From Mycobacterium paragordonae (lineage in GTDB: Bacteria > Actinomycetota > Actinomycetes > Mycobacteriales > Mycobacteriaceae), in NCBI RefSeq assembly GCF_003614435.1, contig NZ_CP025546.1, positions 3,906,001 to 3,970,000 on the forward strand: a stretch of DNA of 64,000 bases, written 5' to 3'. The notes beneath the pieces are model-generated. The model was not told the origin of the DNA, searched no databases, and saw only the letters and a list, made by a program, of their open reading frames with translations. Positions 8,077 to 17,199 of the stretch are shown here, in pieces. Position 1 is the first letter of the stretch. Every line of letters starts with the position of its first letter. The position numbers and the translations under genes are program-made.

Positions 8077-8622
8077 TTACAGCCAATCGCGTACCCGTCG
8101 GACCGCCGCCAACAGTTCGTCGCGCCCCGCGTCGACCGCGCGGTGCACCGGGTCCTCGGGTCCATAGCGGCCCAACACCTCGATCAATCGATCTCGCGGT
8201 GATACCGGCGCCCCGTCCGGCCCGGTCGTCAGATCGCAAAAGGTCAACACATCCAGAACATCGCTGGGCGGATCGCTGAACGCCGCTAAACCTGACAAGC
8301 CGCGCTCGGCAGCTTCCGCGTGCGCCCCAGTATGGAACGCCACCAGGGAGGCGACCAGCTCCCGAAAACCCGCCGCCCGGGCAAACTCTGCGCCATCGAG
8401 CGGATGAAACCCGGTCCGGCGCAACGACGGTGCGTAGCCGATATCGTGCAGCCACGCCGCTGCCACCAAAGAGTCCGCTGTCTGGGCATCGAACCGCCGA
8501 CTCAGCCGCTCGGCAGTCGTCGCGACACCCCGCACATGCGCCAACCGCCGCAGCTGCCCCACCAGTCGCGTCTCGGCCTCTCGCCGTGCACGCTGCGCCA
8601 GCATCCCGCTCACAACCGCCAT
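8077..8622 (-). CDS. HD-domain protein
   Basis: 181 residues, single HD superfamily domain with H59-D60 in AAWLHDIGYAP and further conserved His in AFHTGAH. Probably a cytosolic metal-dependent phosphohydrolase; the substrate is unknown. It converges on the Nudix gene with a 10-base gap. HD proteins of this size are frequent companions of the HTH-DUF5919/Nudix pair in AICEs (recollection, not checked). It marks the end of the recognisable AICE backbone. Confidence 0.83.
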   Translation of the reverse strand: MAVVSGMLAQRARREAETRLVGQLRRLAHVRGVATTAERLSRRFDAQTADSLVAAAWLHDIGYAPSLRRTGFHPLDGAEFARAAGFRELVASLVAFHTGAHAEAAERGLSGLAAFSDPPSDVLDVLTFCDLTTGPDGAPVSPRDRLIEVLGRYGPEDPVHRAVDAGRDELLAAVRRVRDWL

Positions 8623-8953
8623 CCTACGAGTCCCATCGCCATGGCGCAGACCCGCAACTGATGCTCAGCGGAGCCCGGGCCGCCATAGCCCGCGAGGAAC
8701 CGGCGGCTACCTGCGGGCTTCGCTACACTCCCTCTGCTCCCGTCCGCTGGCGCTCCCGTCCGCGCCGCTCGCTACGCTTCGCCCTCCGTCCGCCGCCACA
8801 CAAGCTTGCACACGACGACGAGCGCTGTACATCTCAACGGCCACGGCATCCTGGCACCACGACAAGCCAGGACTGTCCTCGCTCCTCGCCGCATCGAGAC
8901 GCCGCGGGCAGCAGGCGCGACCAACGCCCGCCTGACCGCCGCTGGCCTGCGAT
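8623..8953. other. Gap at backbone/cargo junction, no gene recognised
   Basis: No supported reading frame, RNA or clear repeat. The stretch joins the AICE backbone to the decayed IS110 fragment and may contain its unrecognisable 5' part. Confidence 0.5.
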
Positions 8954-9433
8954 GTGAGAACTTTCTTTACTGCTATCAAGTCGATGGCGGCACGTTGCCA
9001 CCAGCTCGACACCGCAGCCGCCCGACTCGAACGCCACGTCGACACCATCACCGCCACCGCCGCACCCGAGCTACAGCGTCGGGCCCGACACCGCTGCCAC
9101 GCTGCTGACCGCCCTCGGCGACAACCCCGCTCGGATCGGCAGCGACGCCGCTTTCGCCAAACTCTGCGGGGTCAGCCCACTGGAAGCCTCCAGCGGCAAA
9201 ACGATCCGCCACCGGCTCAATTGGGGAGGCAATCGCGACGCCAACCGTGCCCTGCACGTCATCCTGGTGGTGCGCATGCGCCGTCACCAGCCCACCCGCG
9301 ACTACTTCGTTCACCGCCTGGCCGAAGGCAAAACCAAGAACGAGATCATGCGCTGCATCAAGCGTACATCGCCCGCGAGATCTACCACGCCCTCCGCCAA
9401 CCCAGCAGAAGAACCAACGAACTCATTGCCTGA
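8954..9433 (+). pseudogene. IS110-family transposase remnant (C-terminal half)
   Basis: Decayed IS110-family transposase. From about 9088 the frame reads DTAATLLTALGDNPARIG, then LCGVSPLEASSGKTIRHRLN, GGNRDANRALHVI and MRRHQPTRDYFVHRLAEGK, the typical C-terminal Transposase_20 region. A missing base near 9363 moves the end (YIAREIYHALRQ) into another frame, and a second lesion near 9080 separates the preceding segment (LDTAAARLERHVDTITATAA). The N-terminal catalytic half is absent. It differs from the intact IS110 at 28.4-29.7 kb, so it is an older, separate insertion at the backbone/cargo junction. The 152 bases after it hold nothing recognisable. Confidence 0.82.
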
Positions 9434-9585
9434 AGAACTCATTGCCTGAAGATAGGAGCATCTGGTATCAACTCCCGAAGGGCACCCGATCCGCAATGTC
9501 CACCCATTTCGTGGCGATATGGCACCTCTGTAGATGCCATCAATCCTCCCAGGTGAGTAATGTGCAGGTGGCTAATCGTTCAGGG

Positions 9586-10731
9586 TCATAGGGAACGCGA
9601 GATGATTTCCTTCATCACCTCATTTGTGCCGGCGTAGATTTTCTGCACGCGCTGGTCCACCCACAATCTCGAGATGGGGTACTCGGTCATGTACCCATAT
9701 CCGCCGTGGAGCTGCAAACAGTCATCGAGCACCTTCATCGCTCGCTCAGTGGTCCACCATTTCGCCATGGCGACGGTCTGGACGTCGAGTTGGCCCGCGA
9801 GGTGTAGGTCGATGCAGTAGTCCAAAAATACTCGTGCGATGCGCGTTTCGGTTGCAGCTTCGGCCAAGATGAATTTCGTGTTCTGGAAGCCGAAGACGGG
9901 CCGTCCGAACGCTTCCCGCTCACGGGTGTATTTGAGTGTCTGCTCCACGGCAAGTTCCATCGCCGCGACCGCCCCAACCGCGACGATGAGCCGCTCTTGA
10001 GGTAGCTGCGTCATCAGCTGAATGAAACCCTGACCCTCGGTCTCGCCCAGGAGGTGCGAGCGGGGCACTCTTACGTCGTCGAAGAACAACTCGGAGGTGT
10101 CTTGTCCGCGTTGGCCGATTTTGTCGAGGACCTTGCCGCGCCGGAATCCGGGTCGATCGGCTTCGGCGACGATCAGCGAGATGCCGGCGGCGCCCTGACT
10201 TGGATCTGTCTTGGCGACGACGATGATCAGGTCGGCTTGCTGACCGTTGGTGATGAAGGTCTTTGCGCCGGTGATCACGTACTCGTCACCGTCAAGAATT
10301 GCTTTGGTCTTGACACTCTGCAGATCAGAACCGGTCCCTGGCTCCGTCATGGCGATAGCACCGATCATTTCGCCTGAGGCCATCTTGGGCAGCCACTGCC
10401 TCCGTAGTTCTTCGGCCGCATACTGGAGGATGTAGTGCGCGACGATTCCGCTGTGCAGCCCTGCGCCCCATGAGCTGTCCCCGACTCGGGCTTGCTCTTC
10501 GAGTACGACGGCTTCGTGCGCGAATGTGCCGCCTCCCCCGCCGTATTCTTCGGGTATGGACATGCAGAGCAGGCCTAGTTCGCCGGCTTTGTGCCACAAT
10601 TCTCGGTCAACTTGGTGCTGGTCTGCGAAACGTTGCGCATGTGGGGCCAATTCGGTCGAGAAGAACTTCGCGGCAAGGTCACGAAGCTCGAGCAATTCGG
10701 CGCTCATCCAGGGAGAAATTGATGCTGTCAC
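9586..10731 (-). CDS. Acyl-CoA dehydrogenase
   Basis: FAD-dependent alpha,beta-dehydrogenation of an acyl-CoA thioester (first step of beta-oxidation). 381 residues, full length. It shows the N-terminal helical domain, the flavin motif AIAMTEPGTGSDL and the C-terminal HGGYGYMTEYPISR. The usual medium-chain catalytic Glu position reads YAGTNEV (Ala), so the base is probably the Glu in AMELAVE of helix G, as in long-chain and isovaleryl-CoA dehydrogenases. It ends the leftward set P450 - transglutaminase-like - CoA ligase - dehydrogenase, 42 bases after the ligase. The chain type is unknown. Confidence 0.93.
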   Translation of the reverse strand: MTASISPWMSAELLELRDLAAKFFSTELAPHAQRFADQHQVDRELWHKAGELGLLCMSIPEEYGGGGGTFAHEAVVLEEQARVGDSSWGAGLHSGIVAHYILQYAAEELRRQWLPKMASGEMIGAIAMTEPGTGSDLQSVKTKAILDGDEYVITGAKTFITNGQQADLIIVVAKTDPSQGAAGISLIVAEADRPGFRRGKVLDKIGQRGQDTSELFFDDVRVPRSHLLGETEGQGFIQLMTQLPQERLIVAVGAVAAMELAVEQTLKYTREREAFGRPVFGFQNTKFILAEAATETRIARVFLDYCIDLHLAGQLDVQTVAMAKWWTTERAMKVLDDCLQLHGGYGYMTEYPISRLWVDQRVQKIYAGTNEVMKEIISRSL

Positions 10732-10773
10732 AGGATTCCCTCTCGGCTGTTCAATATCAATGGGTTTGATTTC

Positions 10774-12399
10774 TTAGGACGTTTCGATCTGATACTCGCC
10801 GGCGGAGTGACGCGCGCGTATGGCCTTCTTGTCGTATTTCCCGACGCTTGTTCGGGGAATCTCAGACACGAAGCTCCACCGCTCCGGGATCCACCACTTG
10901 GCGACCTTGTCCAACAGAAACGCGCGCAGTCGGTCGATGTCGACCTCGGCTCCACGGTGAACCACGACCAGGGCGAGCGGTCTTTCCTGCCATTTGTCGT
11001 CGGGAACTGCCACCACCGCAGCCTCGTAGATCGCCGGGTGACCAATCAGCGTGTTTTCCAGCTCGACTGAGGAGATCCATTCTCCACCTGACTTGATGAC
11101 GTCCTTCGCACGATCGGTCAGCGTGAGATACCCGTCCGGGTCGATCCGGCCGACGTCGCCGGTGCGCAGCCACCCTCCGTCGAACTTGTCCGGATCATCG
11201 TCGCCGAAGTAGGCGCCGGTGATCCACGGGCCTCGCGCCTGTATTTCACCCGCTGATCGACCGTCCCACGGCACTGTCTTCTTGTGGTCGTCACGCAACC
11301 GGATCTCGACACCGCACATCGGCCGACCCTGGCTTTCGCGCATCTCCCACGCACGGGTCTCGCCTACTCCGTGCGCTGCGCGTGCGACGGTAGCCAGCGG
11401 CGAGGTTTCGGTCATGCCCCATGCCTGCACGATAGGCACGTTGTACTTGTCTTCGAATGCCCGCATCAGCGAGACGGGGACTGCCGATCCCCCGCAGGCA
11501 ACCAGCCGAAGTGAGGAGATGTCCCGGGCGGGATTCGATTCCAGGTATCGATCGACATCGTTCCAGATCGTCGGCACTGCACCGGCGATAGTCGGCTGAG
11601 TCTCTTCGATGATCGACACCAGCGGCGCGGCTTGCAGATGGCGATCGGGTAATACCAAGTCCGCACCAGACATCAACGCCGCGTAGATCAGTCCCCACGC
11701 ATTGGCGTGAAACATCGGGACAATGGCCAGGATACGGTCGGCCTCGCTCACTGCCAGGGCGTTCGACGTGCAGGCGGTCAGTGCATGTAGGTAGGTCGAA
11801 CGGTGGCTGTAGACAACACCTTTGGGATTTCCAGTAGTCCCGCTGGTGTAGCACATGGCCGCGGCGGAACGCTCATCGATCTCGGGCCAATCGAAAGTCT
11901 CCGGTTGCTGCGCCAGGATCTCCTCGTAACGCAACACCGTCTTCCCGCATCGCTGCAGCGGAGCGAGGTCGCCGCCCCCGGTGGCGATGACCGTATGCAC
12001 CGACTCCATCGCTGGTAGCGCACTAGCCAACAATGGCGCAACCGACGCATCCACCAGGATGATCTGATCGCTGGCATGGTTGGCGATGTACGCGAGTTGC
12101 TCTGGAGCCAAACGAATGTTGAGGGTGTGCAGCACCGCGCCCATGGAGGGAACCGCGCAGTAGGCCTCGAGATGTTCTTGGTTACTCCACTGAAAAGTGG
12201 CCACCCGTTGATCTGCCGTTATTCCGAGCCCGCGCAACGCATTGGCAAGTCGGCCCGCTCGCCCCAGGACGCTACGGTAGGACATACTTCGGTATCCAAT
12301 TCCGTCGGGGGTGATCACCTCGCTGTTTCCGTGAATGGAGGCGGCATGGCGGACAATTGCCGAGATTGTGAGCTGGACGTCTTGCATCGTGCTGTGCAT
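10774..12399 (-). CDS. Fatty-acid CoA ligase (FadD-like), copy 1
   Basis: ATP-dependent activation of a carboxylic acid to its CoA thioester. 541 residues with the AMP-binding P-loop [17 protein letters not shown], the A5 motif [10 protein letters not shown], the hinge region [17 protein letters not shown] and the C-terminal catalytic Lys in TSVGKYDKKAI. Close in layout and sequence to the second ligase at 29723-31351; both resemble medium/long-chain ligases such as alkane-pathway FadD proteins. It lies 14 bases after the transglutaminase-like gene, in one operon with P450 and acyl-CoA dehydrogenase. Confidence 0.93.
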   Translation of the reverse strand: MHSTMQDVQLTISAIVRHAASIHGNSEVITPDGIGYRSMSYRSVLGRAGRLANALRGLGITADQRVATFQWSNQEHLEAYCAVPSMGAVLHTLNIRLAPEQLAYIANHASDQIILVDASVAPLLASALPAMESVHTVIATGGGDLAPLQRCGKTVLRYEEILAQQPETFDWPEIDERSAAAMCYTSGTTGNPKGVVYSHRSTYLHALTACTSNALAVSEADRILAIVPMFHANAWGLIYAALMSGADLVLPDRHLQAAPLVSIIEETQPTIAGAVPTIWNDVDRYLESNPARDISSLRLVACGGSAVPVSLMRAFEDKYNVPIVQAWGMTETSPLATVARAAHGVGETRAWEMRESQGRPMCGVEIRLRDDHKKTVPWDGRSAGEIQARGPWITGAYFGDDDPDKFDGGWLRTGDVGRIDPDGYLTLTDRAKDVIKSGGEWISSVELENTLIGHPAIYEAAVVAVPDDKWQERPLALVVVHRGAEVDIDRLRAFLLDKVAKWWIPERWSFVSEIPRTSVGKYDKKAIRARHSAGEYQIETS

Positions 12400-12413
12400 T
12401 ACGCATCGGCCCT

Positions 12414-13067
12414 TCAGGCGAACAGGTCTGGATGGCGACTCGCATCGCCTATGAGCGTCCCGTAGTGGGTTCTGAGCGCTTGCAGGATCTCTGCCAGCGG
12501 TAGATCGTCGAAGGCGCCTCGATCCCTCAGATATTCCATGTGTTGTGTGCCGTCACCGGCGAACCCGTGCAGCAGGGCGTCTGTGCGCCCGTCGAAATCA
12601 ATTGGCGGGACGCCGAACCGTGCGCATAGCTCGCGATTGAACGCCGGAGTTGCCTTGACCCAGACACCGCAGAGATGCATGAGGCTGTATCCGTGGTAGA
12701 CGAAGACGTCGGTACCGCCCATCCGCTCACGCAATGTCTCGGTCTGAAGGTGGTTTCGGACATCGGCGAACCCCAGCCGCGCTGGGATGCCTGCTGCTCG
12801 GCAGGCCGCCGTCAAGAGCACCGCCTTCGGGACGCAGTAAGCGCGGTCTGCAGTTGCGATGGTGCTGGCGCGATACGCATGCGGGTCATCGGTCACGGTG
12901 TAGGGGTCATACCAAATCGAGTCGCGGACCGCAGTGAAGATGGCTATGGCCTTCGTGGTGTCGTCGACCGCGCCGCGGGTCGCCGATGCAACGAAGTCGC
13001 GTACCGATTCATGTTGCCAATCGAGGAACTCCGTGGGCTCCAGGTAAGGCGAGTTCTCACCGCTCAT
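12414..13067 (-). CDS. Transglutaminase-like protein
   Basis: 217 residues from the ATG at 13067, which overlaps the P450 stop (ATGA). Transglutaminase-like fold: Cys78 in ADRAYCVPKAVLL, then RAAGIPARLGFADVRNH, and His125 in VFVYHGYS. The third triad position (WVKATPAFN) lacks an obvious Asp, as in some uncharacterised family members. It could be a cysteine peptidase or amide/acyl-transfer enzyme acting with the P450 and ligase; no substrate is known. A broken relative lies at 25480-25740. Cytosolic, no signal peptide. Confidence 0.82.
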   Translation of the reverse strand: MSGENSPYLEPTEFLDWQHESVRDFVASATRGAVDDTTKAIAIFTAVRDSIWYDPYTVTDDPHAYRASTIATADRAYCVPKAVLLTAACRAAGIPARLGFADVRNHLQTETLRERMGGTDVFVYHGYSLMHLCGVWVKATPAFNRELCARFGVPPIDFDGRTDALLHGFAGDGTQHMEYLRDRGAFDDLPLAEILQALRTHYGTLIGDASRHPDLFA

Positions 13068-14521
13068 CGGTGCCGCAACGTCACAGGCAGTCCGTCCACG
13101 GGAATGGGCAGCGAGGTGTTGTCCCAACGCACGTGATAGTCGTTTGGGACCGTCCAAGTGTAGGTACGCAACATCTGGTGCAGGATTGCCTTCACCTCGA
13201 GTGTGCCGAACTGCATCCCAATGCATTTGTGCGCCCCCCCGCCGAACGGCACCCAGGCGAATCGGTGCTGTTGGTCCTCGCGCCGGGGCTCATCGAAGCG
13301 CGACGGATCGAAACGGTCCGGGTCGCTCCATATTCTGCGGTCGAAGTGATTTACGGCGGGTGTGATTGCGCACAAGGTTTCACGGGGGATGTGATAGCCG
13401 TCGATGGCGACATCGCGGACGGTCTTGCGCATCACCAGCGGAACGGGCGCCAGCAGACGCAGAGCTTCTTTGAGGATCAGATCGAGGACCGTCATCCGCT
13501 CCAGTTCGTCGATATCTGGCGAATCGTGACCGAAGGACCGCGCCTCCGCCGCTGCCTTCTCCTGCCACTCAGGATGTTTAGCGAGGAAGTAGGTGACAGC
13601 AGTGGTGGTGATCGTGGAGGTGTCATGGGCGGCCATCATGAGAAAGATCATGTGGTTGATCACATCCTCGTCGGAGAACCGTTCACCGTCTTCTGTGGTC
13701 GCCTGGCAGAGGGCGGCGAATAGATCGTCGGTCTCGCCTGCACGCGCGGCCGGCAGGTGTCGGGAGAAGTAGTCCTCCAACACGCGCCGCCCATGCACGC
13801 CGGCGCGGAACCTGGTGCCCGGGAGTGGAACTCGCACAAAGGAACTCGCCGCGCGAACAGTGGACACGAACGCCTCGTTGACAGCAGCGCTCTCGTCCTT
13901 GCCGCGGCCACCCATGAAGACATCCGTGGCAATATCGAGGGTGAGATTCTTCAACAACGGGTAGATCCGGACCGACGGACCGGTCGGCCACGCGGGCACG
14001 GCTGCGCGAACGCACGGGGCCACCTGCCCGACATATCCGGTCAGGCGAGGACGCGTGAACGCCTCCTGCATGATGCGCCGGTGCATCAAATGTTCGTCGA
14101 AGCTCATGAGCATCAACCCGCGATGGAAGAAAGCATCGATCAGGAAGGACCAGCCATCTTGAGAAAAGGCCTTGGCTTCGCTTGTGAACGCCTCACGCGT
14201 TGCGTCTGGACCGGCGATGACCACCATTTTGGTACCGAATGCGCCCATCCACGACACCGAGCCCAAACGTTCGTAACGCTCCCGACTGAATTCTGAACCA
14301 AATCGGATGTAGTCGACAGTGTGCCCCAGCAACGGGAGTCCAGCGTCCCCTAGGACGGCTCTCAGCCCAGATCCGGCGGGGGCCGGCGCAAGTTCCCGGA
14401 CTCTCCAGTCCCGACTCCACTGTCGCCATTTGTCATCGACGACGCGGGGGGCGGGCGCCAACAGGACAGACGTCAACCGCTCCTTGGGGTGACGCGTGAT
14501 TGCGAGAAGCTGATTAGCCAC
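13064..14521 (-). CDS. Cytochrome P450
   Basis: Heme monooxygenase, 485 residues, soluble. The I-helix motif reads AAHDTST (His where Gly is common). The ExxR motif is in KEALRLL, and the heme-binding loop FGGGAHKCIG, with the axial Cys, is near residue 430. An N-terminal extension of about 60 residues precedes the P450 core (LPLLGHTVDYIRFG). It resembles the CYP136/CYP51-like bacterial group more than CYP153, from memory and not tested. First gene of the operon with the transglutaminase-like protein, CoA ligase and acyl-CoA dehydrogenase; no ferredoxin gene is adjacent, so electrons may come from the CYP153 partners at 32-35 kb. Confidence 0.93.
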   Translation of the reverse strand: MANQLLAITRHPKERLTSVLLAPAPRVVDDKWRQWSRDWRVRELAPAPAGSGLRAVLGDAGLPLLGHTVDYIRFGSEFSRERYERLGSVSWMGAFGTKMVVIAGPDATREAFTSEAKAFSQDGWSFLIDAFFHRGLMLMSFDEHLMHRRIMQEAFTRPRLTGYVGQVAPCVRAAVPAWPTGPSVRIYPLLKNLTLDIATDVFMGGRGKDESAAVNEAFVSTVRAASSFVRVPLPGTRFRAGVHGRRVLEDYFSRHLPAARAGETDDLFAALCQATTEDGERFSDEDVINHMIFLMMAAHDTSTITTTAVTYFLAKHPEWQEKAAAEARSFGHDSPDIDELERMTVLDLILKEALRLLAPVPLVMRKTVRDVAIDGYHIPRETLCAITPAVNHFDRRIWSDPDRFDPSRFDEPRREDQQHRFAWVPFGGGAHKCIGMQFGTLEVKAILHQMLRTYTWTVPNDYHVRWDNTSLPIPVDGLPVTLRHR

Positions 14522-14636
14522 GATGCCTCCTGGGCGCTCTGCTGCACGGGTATCTGGTAATAGTTTACATAGATGTGCTGAATGTCAATATTCGAACAGT
14601 TAACAGTGAAATGTTAGACACCGCCTGCGACCCGGA

Positions 14637-16172
14637 TCATCTGCGCAGCCTCGCGCGGTTCTCACTCGGGCCGTCTAACTGAAGGCGTTCAACGTGCCTG
14701 AATAGATAATCGTGACTGCGTGGTTTGCGGGTGAGGATCCGGTAGGCAAATGTAGGCCCAGGCCAGTTCGTCGGGATCGCGCCACTCGAGGTCGTGTACC
14801 AGCTCGCGCAAAGCGCCCACACCGACCTTCGCAGCCGCCGGCTCAATCGTGTGTTGTAGCTTTGCTCGATGTCTGGCCTGACGTCGACCGTACGCCCTGG
14901 GTCACTCGCCAAAATCTTGATGAGGGCACCGACATAGCGGACCTGAGACTCGATCATGTAAATGATCGACCCGGAACCGACATTCGTGTTCGGGCCATAG
15001 AGGAGAAAGAGATTCGGGAACATCGGGACTGTAATGCCCAGGTATGCGTGCGCCTGCGTCCCCCACACCTCGTCCAGAGTCACTCCGCCCCAGCCGCGAA
15101 CACGCATCGGGGCGAGGAAGTCGGTAGCGCGGAAACCTGTTCCGTAAATGACGACATCCGCGCGATGGAGTACGCCATCGTCGGTCACGACTCCCTTGTC
15201 GCAAAGCTTCGCAACCGCGTTGGTCACCAACGAGACTTCACCGTTGGCAATCGCGGGGTAGTAATCATTCGAGAACAACACCCGCTTGCACCCCGGCGCA
15301 TCTGATGGCGTGAGTTGCCGGCGCAGCATTGGATCGGCAACCTGCCGATGGAGGTGGTAGCGGGCGACCGCGCCGAGAATGCGTGACAAGGGCTTCGCGT
15401 CGACCAACGTCACTGCGAGCACTTCAAAAATCAGCCATACCGCGAAACGCTCAAGACGCAGCCACAGCGGCAGAACCTTAATCAGCTGTTGGTGAAGACG
15501 TCCGTACCTGCTGTCCCACTTCGGCAAAATCCAAGGCGCCGTGCGCTGATACAGCGTTACGCGCTGTGCCTCGTGTGCGATCCGTGGCACAAACTGTATC
15601 GCGCTTGCGCCTGTCCCGATGACGGCTACTTCCTTGCCGCGCAGCGATACCGAATGGTCCCAACGCGCCGAATGAAAACGCGGCCCCTCGAAGGTGTCTT
15701 CGCCGGCAATATTCGGCGTATGAGGTCGCGAGAGCTGCCCCACGGCCGAAATCACGACATCGCACCAGATCGTCTCGCTGGATCCGGTCACCAAACGCCA
15801 ACGGCCGGCCTGTTCATCGAAGGTCATCTCGACGACTTCGGTCCGCGTGCGCAAATGCAGGTCCATTCCGTCGGCCAGGACGAGTCGGCGAAGATATTGG
15901 AGTATCTCGGGCTGTTCTGCATAACGTCTCGACCAACGAGTGTTGGGCTTGTCCGAGAGTGAGTACAACGCTGACGGCACGTCGCAAGCCGCTCCTGGAT
16001 AGGTGTTGTCGCGCCAGACGCCGCCGATGTCTGCAGCCTTTTCCACCATGGTGAAGTTGGTGAATCCGTCCCTCTTCAGCTGATGGGCCATGGCGATACC
16101 CGCGACGCCGGCCCCGATGATCACTATCGACGGATCGTGTCCTCGAGGATCCCTCGCAAAGCCGCCTGTCAT
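14637..16172 (-). CDS. Baeyer-Villiger-type flavin monooxygenase 1
   Basis: FAD/NADPH monooxygenase that inserts oxygen next to a ketone to give an ester or lactone. About 511 residues from the ATG at 16172 (a longer start at 16220 is possible). It has the FAD motif GAGVAGIAMA, the TYPGAACDVPS motif, the class B/BVMO fingerprint FEGPRFHSARWDH, and the second Rossmann motif IGTGASAIQFVP. It is the last gene of the leftward run SDR - diiron - BVMO3 - BVMO2 - hydrolase - BVMO1, 61 bases after the hydrolase. Similar to MymA-like FMOs of mycobacteria; the substrate is unknown. Confidence 0.92.
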   Translation of the reverse strand: MTGGFARDPRGHDPSIVIIGAGVAGIAMAHQLKRDGFTNFTMVEKAADIGGVWRDNTYPGAACDVPSALYSLSDKPNTRWSRRYAEQPEILQYLRRLVLADGMDLHLRTRTEVVEMTFDEQAGRWRLVTGSSETIWCDVVISAVGQLSRPHTPNIAGEDTFEGPRFHSARWDHSVSLRGKEVAVIGTGASAIQFVPRIAHEAQRVTLYQRTAPWILPKWDSRYGRLHQQLIKVLPLWLRLERFAVWLIFEVLAVTLVDAKPLSRILGAVARYHLHRQVADPMLRRQLTPSDAPGCKRVLFSNDYYPAIANGEVSLVTNAVAKLCDKGVVTDDGVLHRADVVIYGTGFRATDFLAPMRVRGWGGVTLDEVWGTQAHAYLGITVPMFPNLFLLYGPNTNVGSGSIIYMIESQVRYVGALIKILASDPGRTVDVRPDIEQSYNTRLSRRLRRSVWALCASWYTTSSGAIPTNWPGPTFAYRILTRKPRSHDYLFRHVERLQLDGPSENRARLRR

Positions 16173-16233
16173 GAGACAGCTAAGAAGCAGTTGATGGCGC
16201 GGTGGCAGTGGAGCATCCACGGTCCCAACACTT

Positions 16234-17199
16234 TCACCGGTGGGCCGAAGCTTTCAGGAAGTTTCCAGCGCGGTGGATCGCCTCACGAGCCTCGGGCAGG
16301 ATTCGGAACATGGCTTGGAACACGTGGATCTGTCCCCGGTACACCTGTATCTCAACGCTTGATCCGGCCGATCGGAGGCGGTCGGCAAGATGCCTCGAGT
16401 CATCGATCAACATTTCTCTTCCGCCTACCTGAATCAGGATCGGTGGCATGGACCTGAGGTCTGCGTCGAGCACGCTGATTCGCTCATTGCGGTGATCTGC
16501 ACCAGCCACGTACAGGTCAAGAGCGCGGGCCGCGGACCGAGCAGAGGCGAAAGGATCACGGCGGCGAAGTTCGCGTGCCCTCGCGAGTTCACATGTCAGA
16601 TCCAGGACCGGAGACATGAGAAGCATCGAATCCGGCAGCGGCAGTCCGTCACTACGTGCGCCAAGGGCGGTGGCCATCGTGAGCTGGCCGCCCGCCGAGT
16701 CCCCGGCCACCGCAACACCGCGTTCGCCGGAAGCCGAAGGCTGCCCTGTGACGAGCCAGCGGTATGCGTTCAGTGCATCGTCGGCGGCAGCGGGAAAGGG
16801 ATAGCGTGGAGCTAGCCGATACCTCACCGCAAAGATGGGCCGACCGCTCGCGGAGGCAAGTTCACCGAGCAGGCCGCGGTGGGTAGCCGGTGAGCACATG
16901 GAGTAGGCGCCGCCATGAATGTAGAGCAACGGAACCGCGTGTGGATCGACTGCAGGAGAAGTGATCCAATCCCCGCGTATCTGATTCCCGGCGAACTCGG
17001 TATCTATTGTGCGAACCGCCACGCTTCGGCGGGGCCGCGATCCCACAAGCGCCATCCGGAGTACGCGATCCATCACCGCGAGGCCGTGGGCGCTCGACGG
17101 GATGAGTTGCGACAGCGGACGCAGTGTGTTTCGCGAAGTCATTGCCACGAAATGACTTGCAAGACTGGGGCGCCGGTCCGCCGCATCAGTGTTGGTCAC
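16234..17199 (-). CDS. Alpha/beta hydrolase, hormone-sensitive-lipase family (LipR-like)
   Basis: 321-residue esterase of the HSL family. Oxyanion motif HGGAY at 95-99, nucleophile Ser168 in GDSAGG, acid Asp266/267 in EMLIDD and His292 in GQIHVFQ. Its ATG overlaps the BVMO2 stop by 4 bases, so the two are translationally coupled. A BVMO coupled to an esterase is the classic pair for ester formation and cleavage in ketone degradation (for example acmAB in Gordonia TY-5). LipR beside MymA in M. tuberculosis is another parallel. The role is inferred from family and context. Confidence 0.92.
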   Translation of the reverse strand: MTNTDAADRRPSLASHFVAMTSRNTLRPLSQLIPSSAHGLAVMDRVLRMALVGSRPRRSVAVRTIDTEFAGNQIRGDWITSPAVDPHAVPLLYIHGGAYSMCSPATHRGLLGELASASGRPIFAVRYRLAPRYPFPAAADDALNAYRWLVTGQPSASGERGVAVAGDSAGGQLTMATALGARSDGLPLPDSMLLMSPVLDLTCELARARELRRRDPFASARSAARALDLYVAGADHRNERISVLDADLRSMPPILIQVGGREMLIDDSRHLADRLRSAGSSVEIQVYRGQIHVFQAMFRILPEAREAIHRAGNFLKASAHR

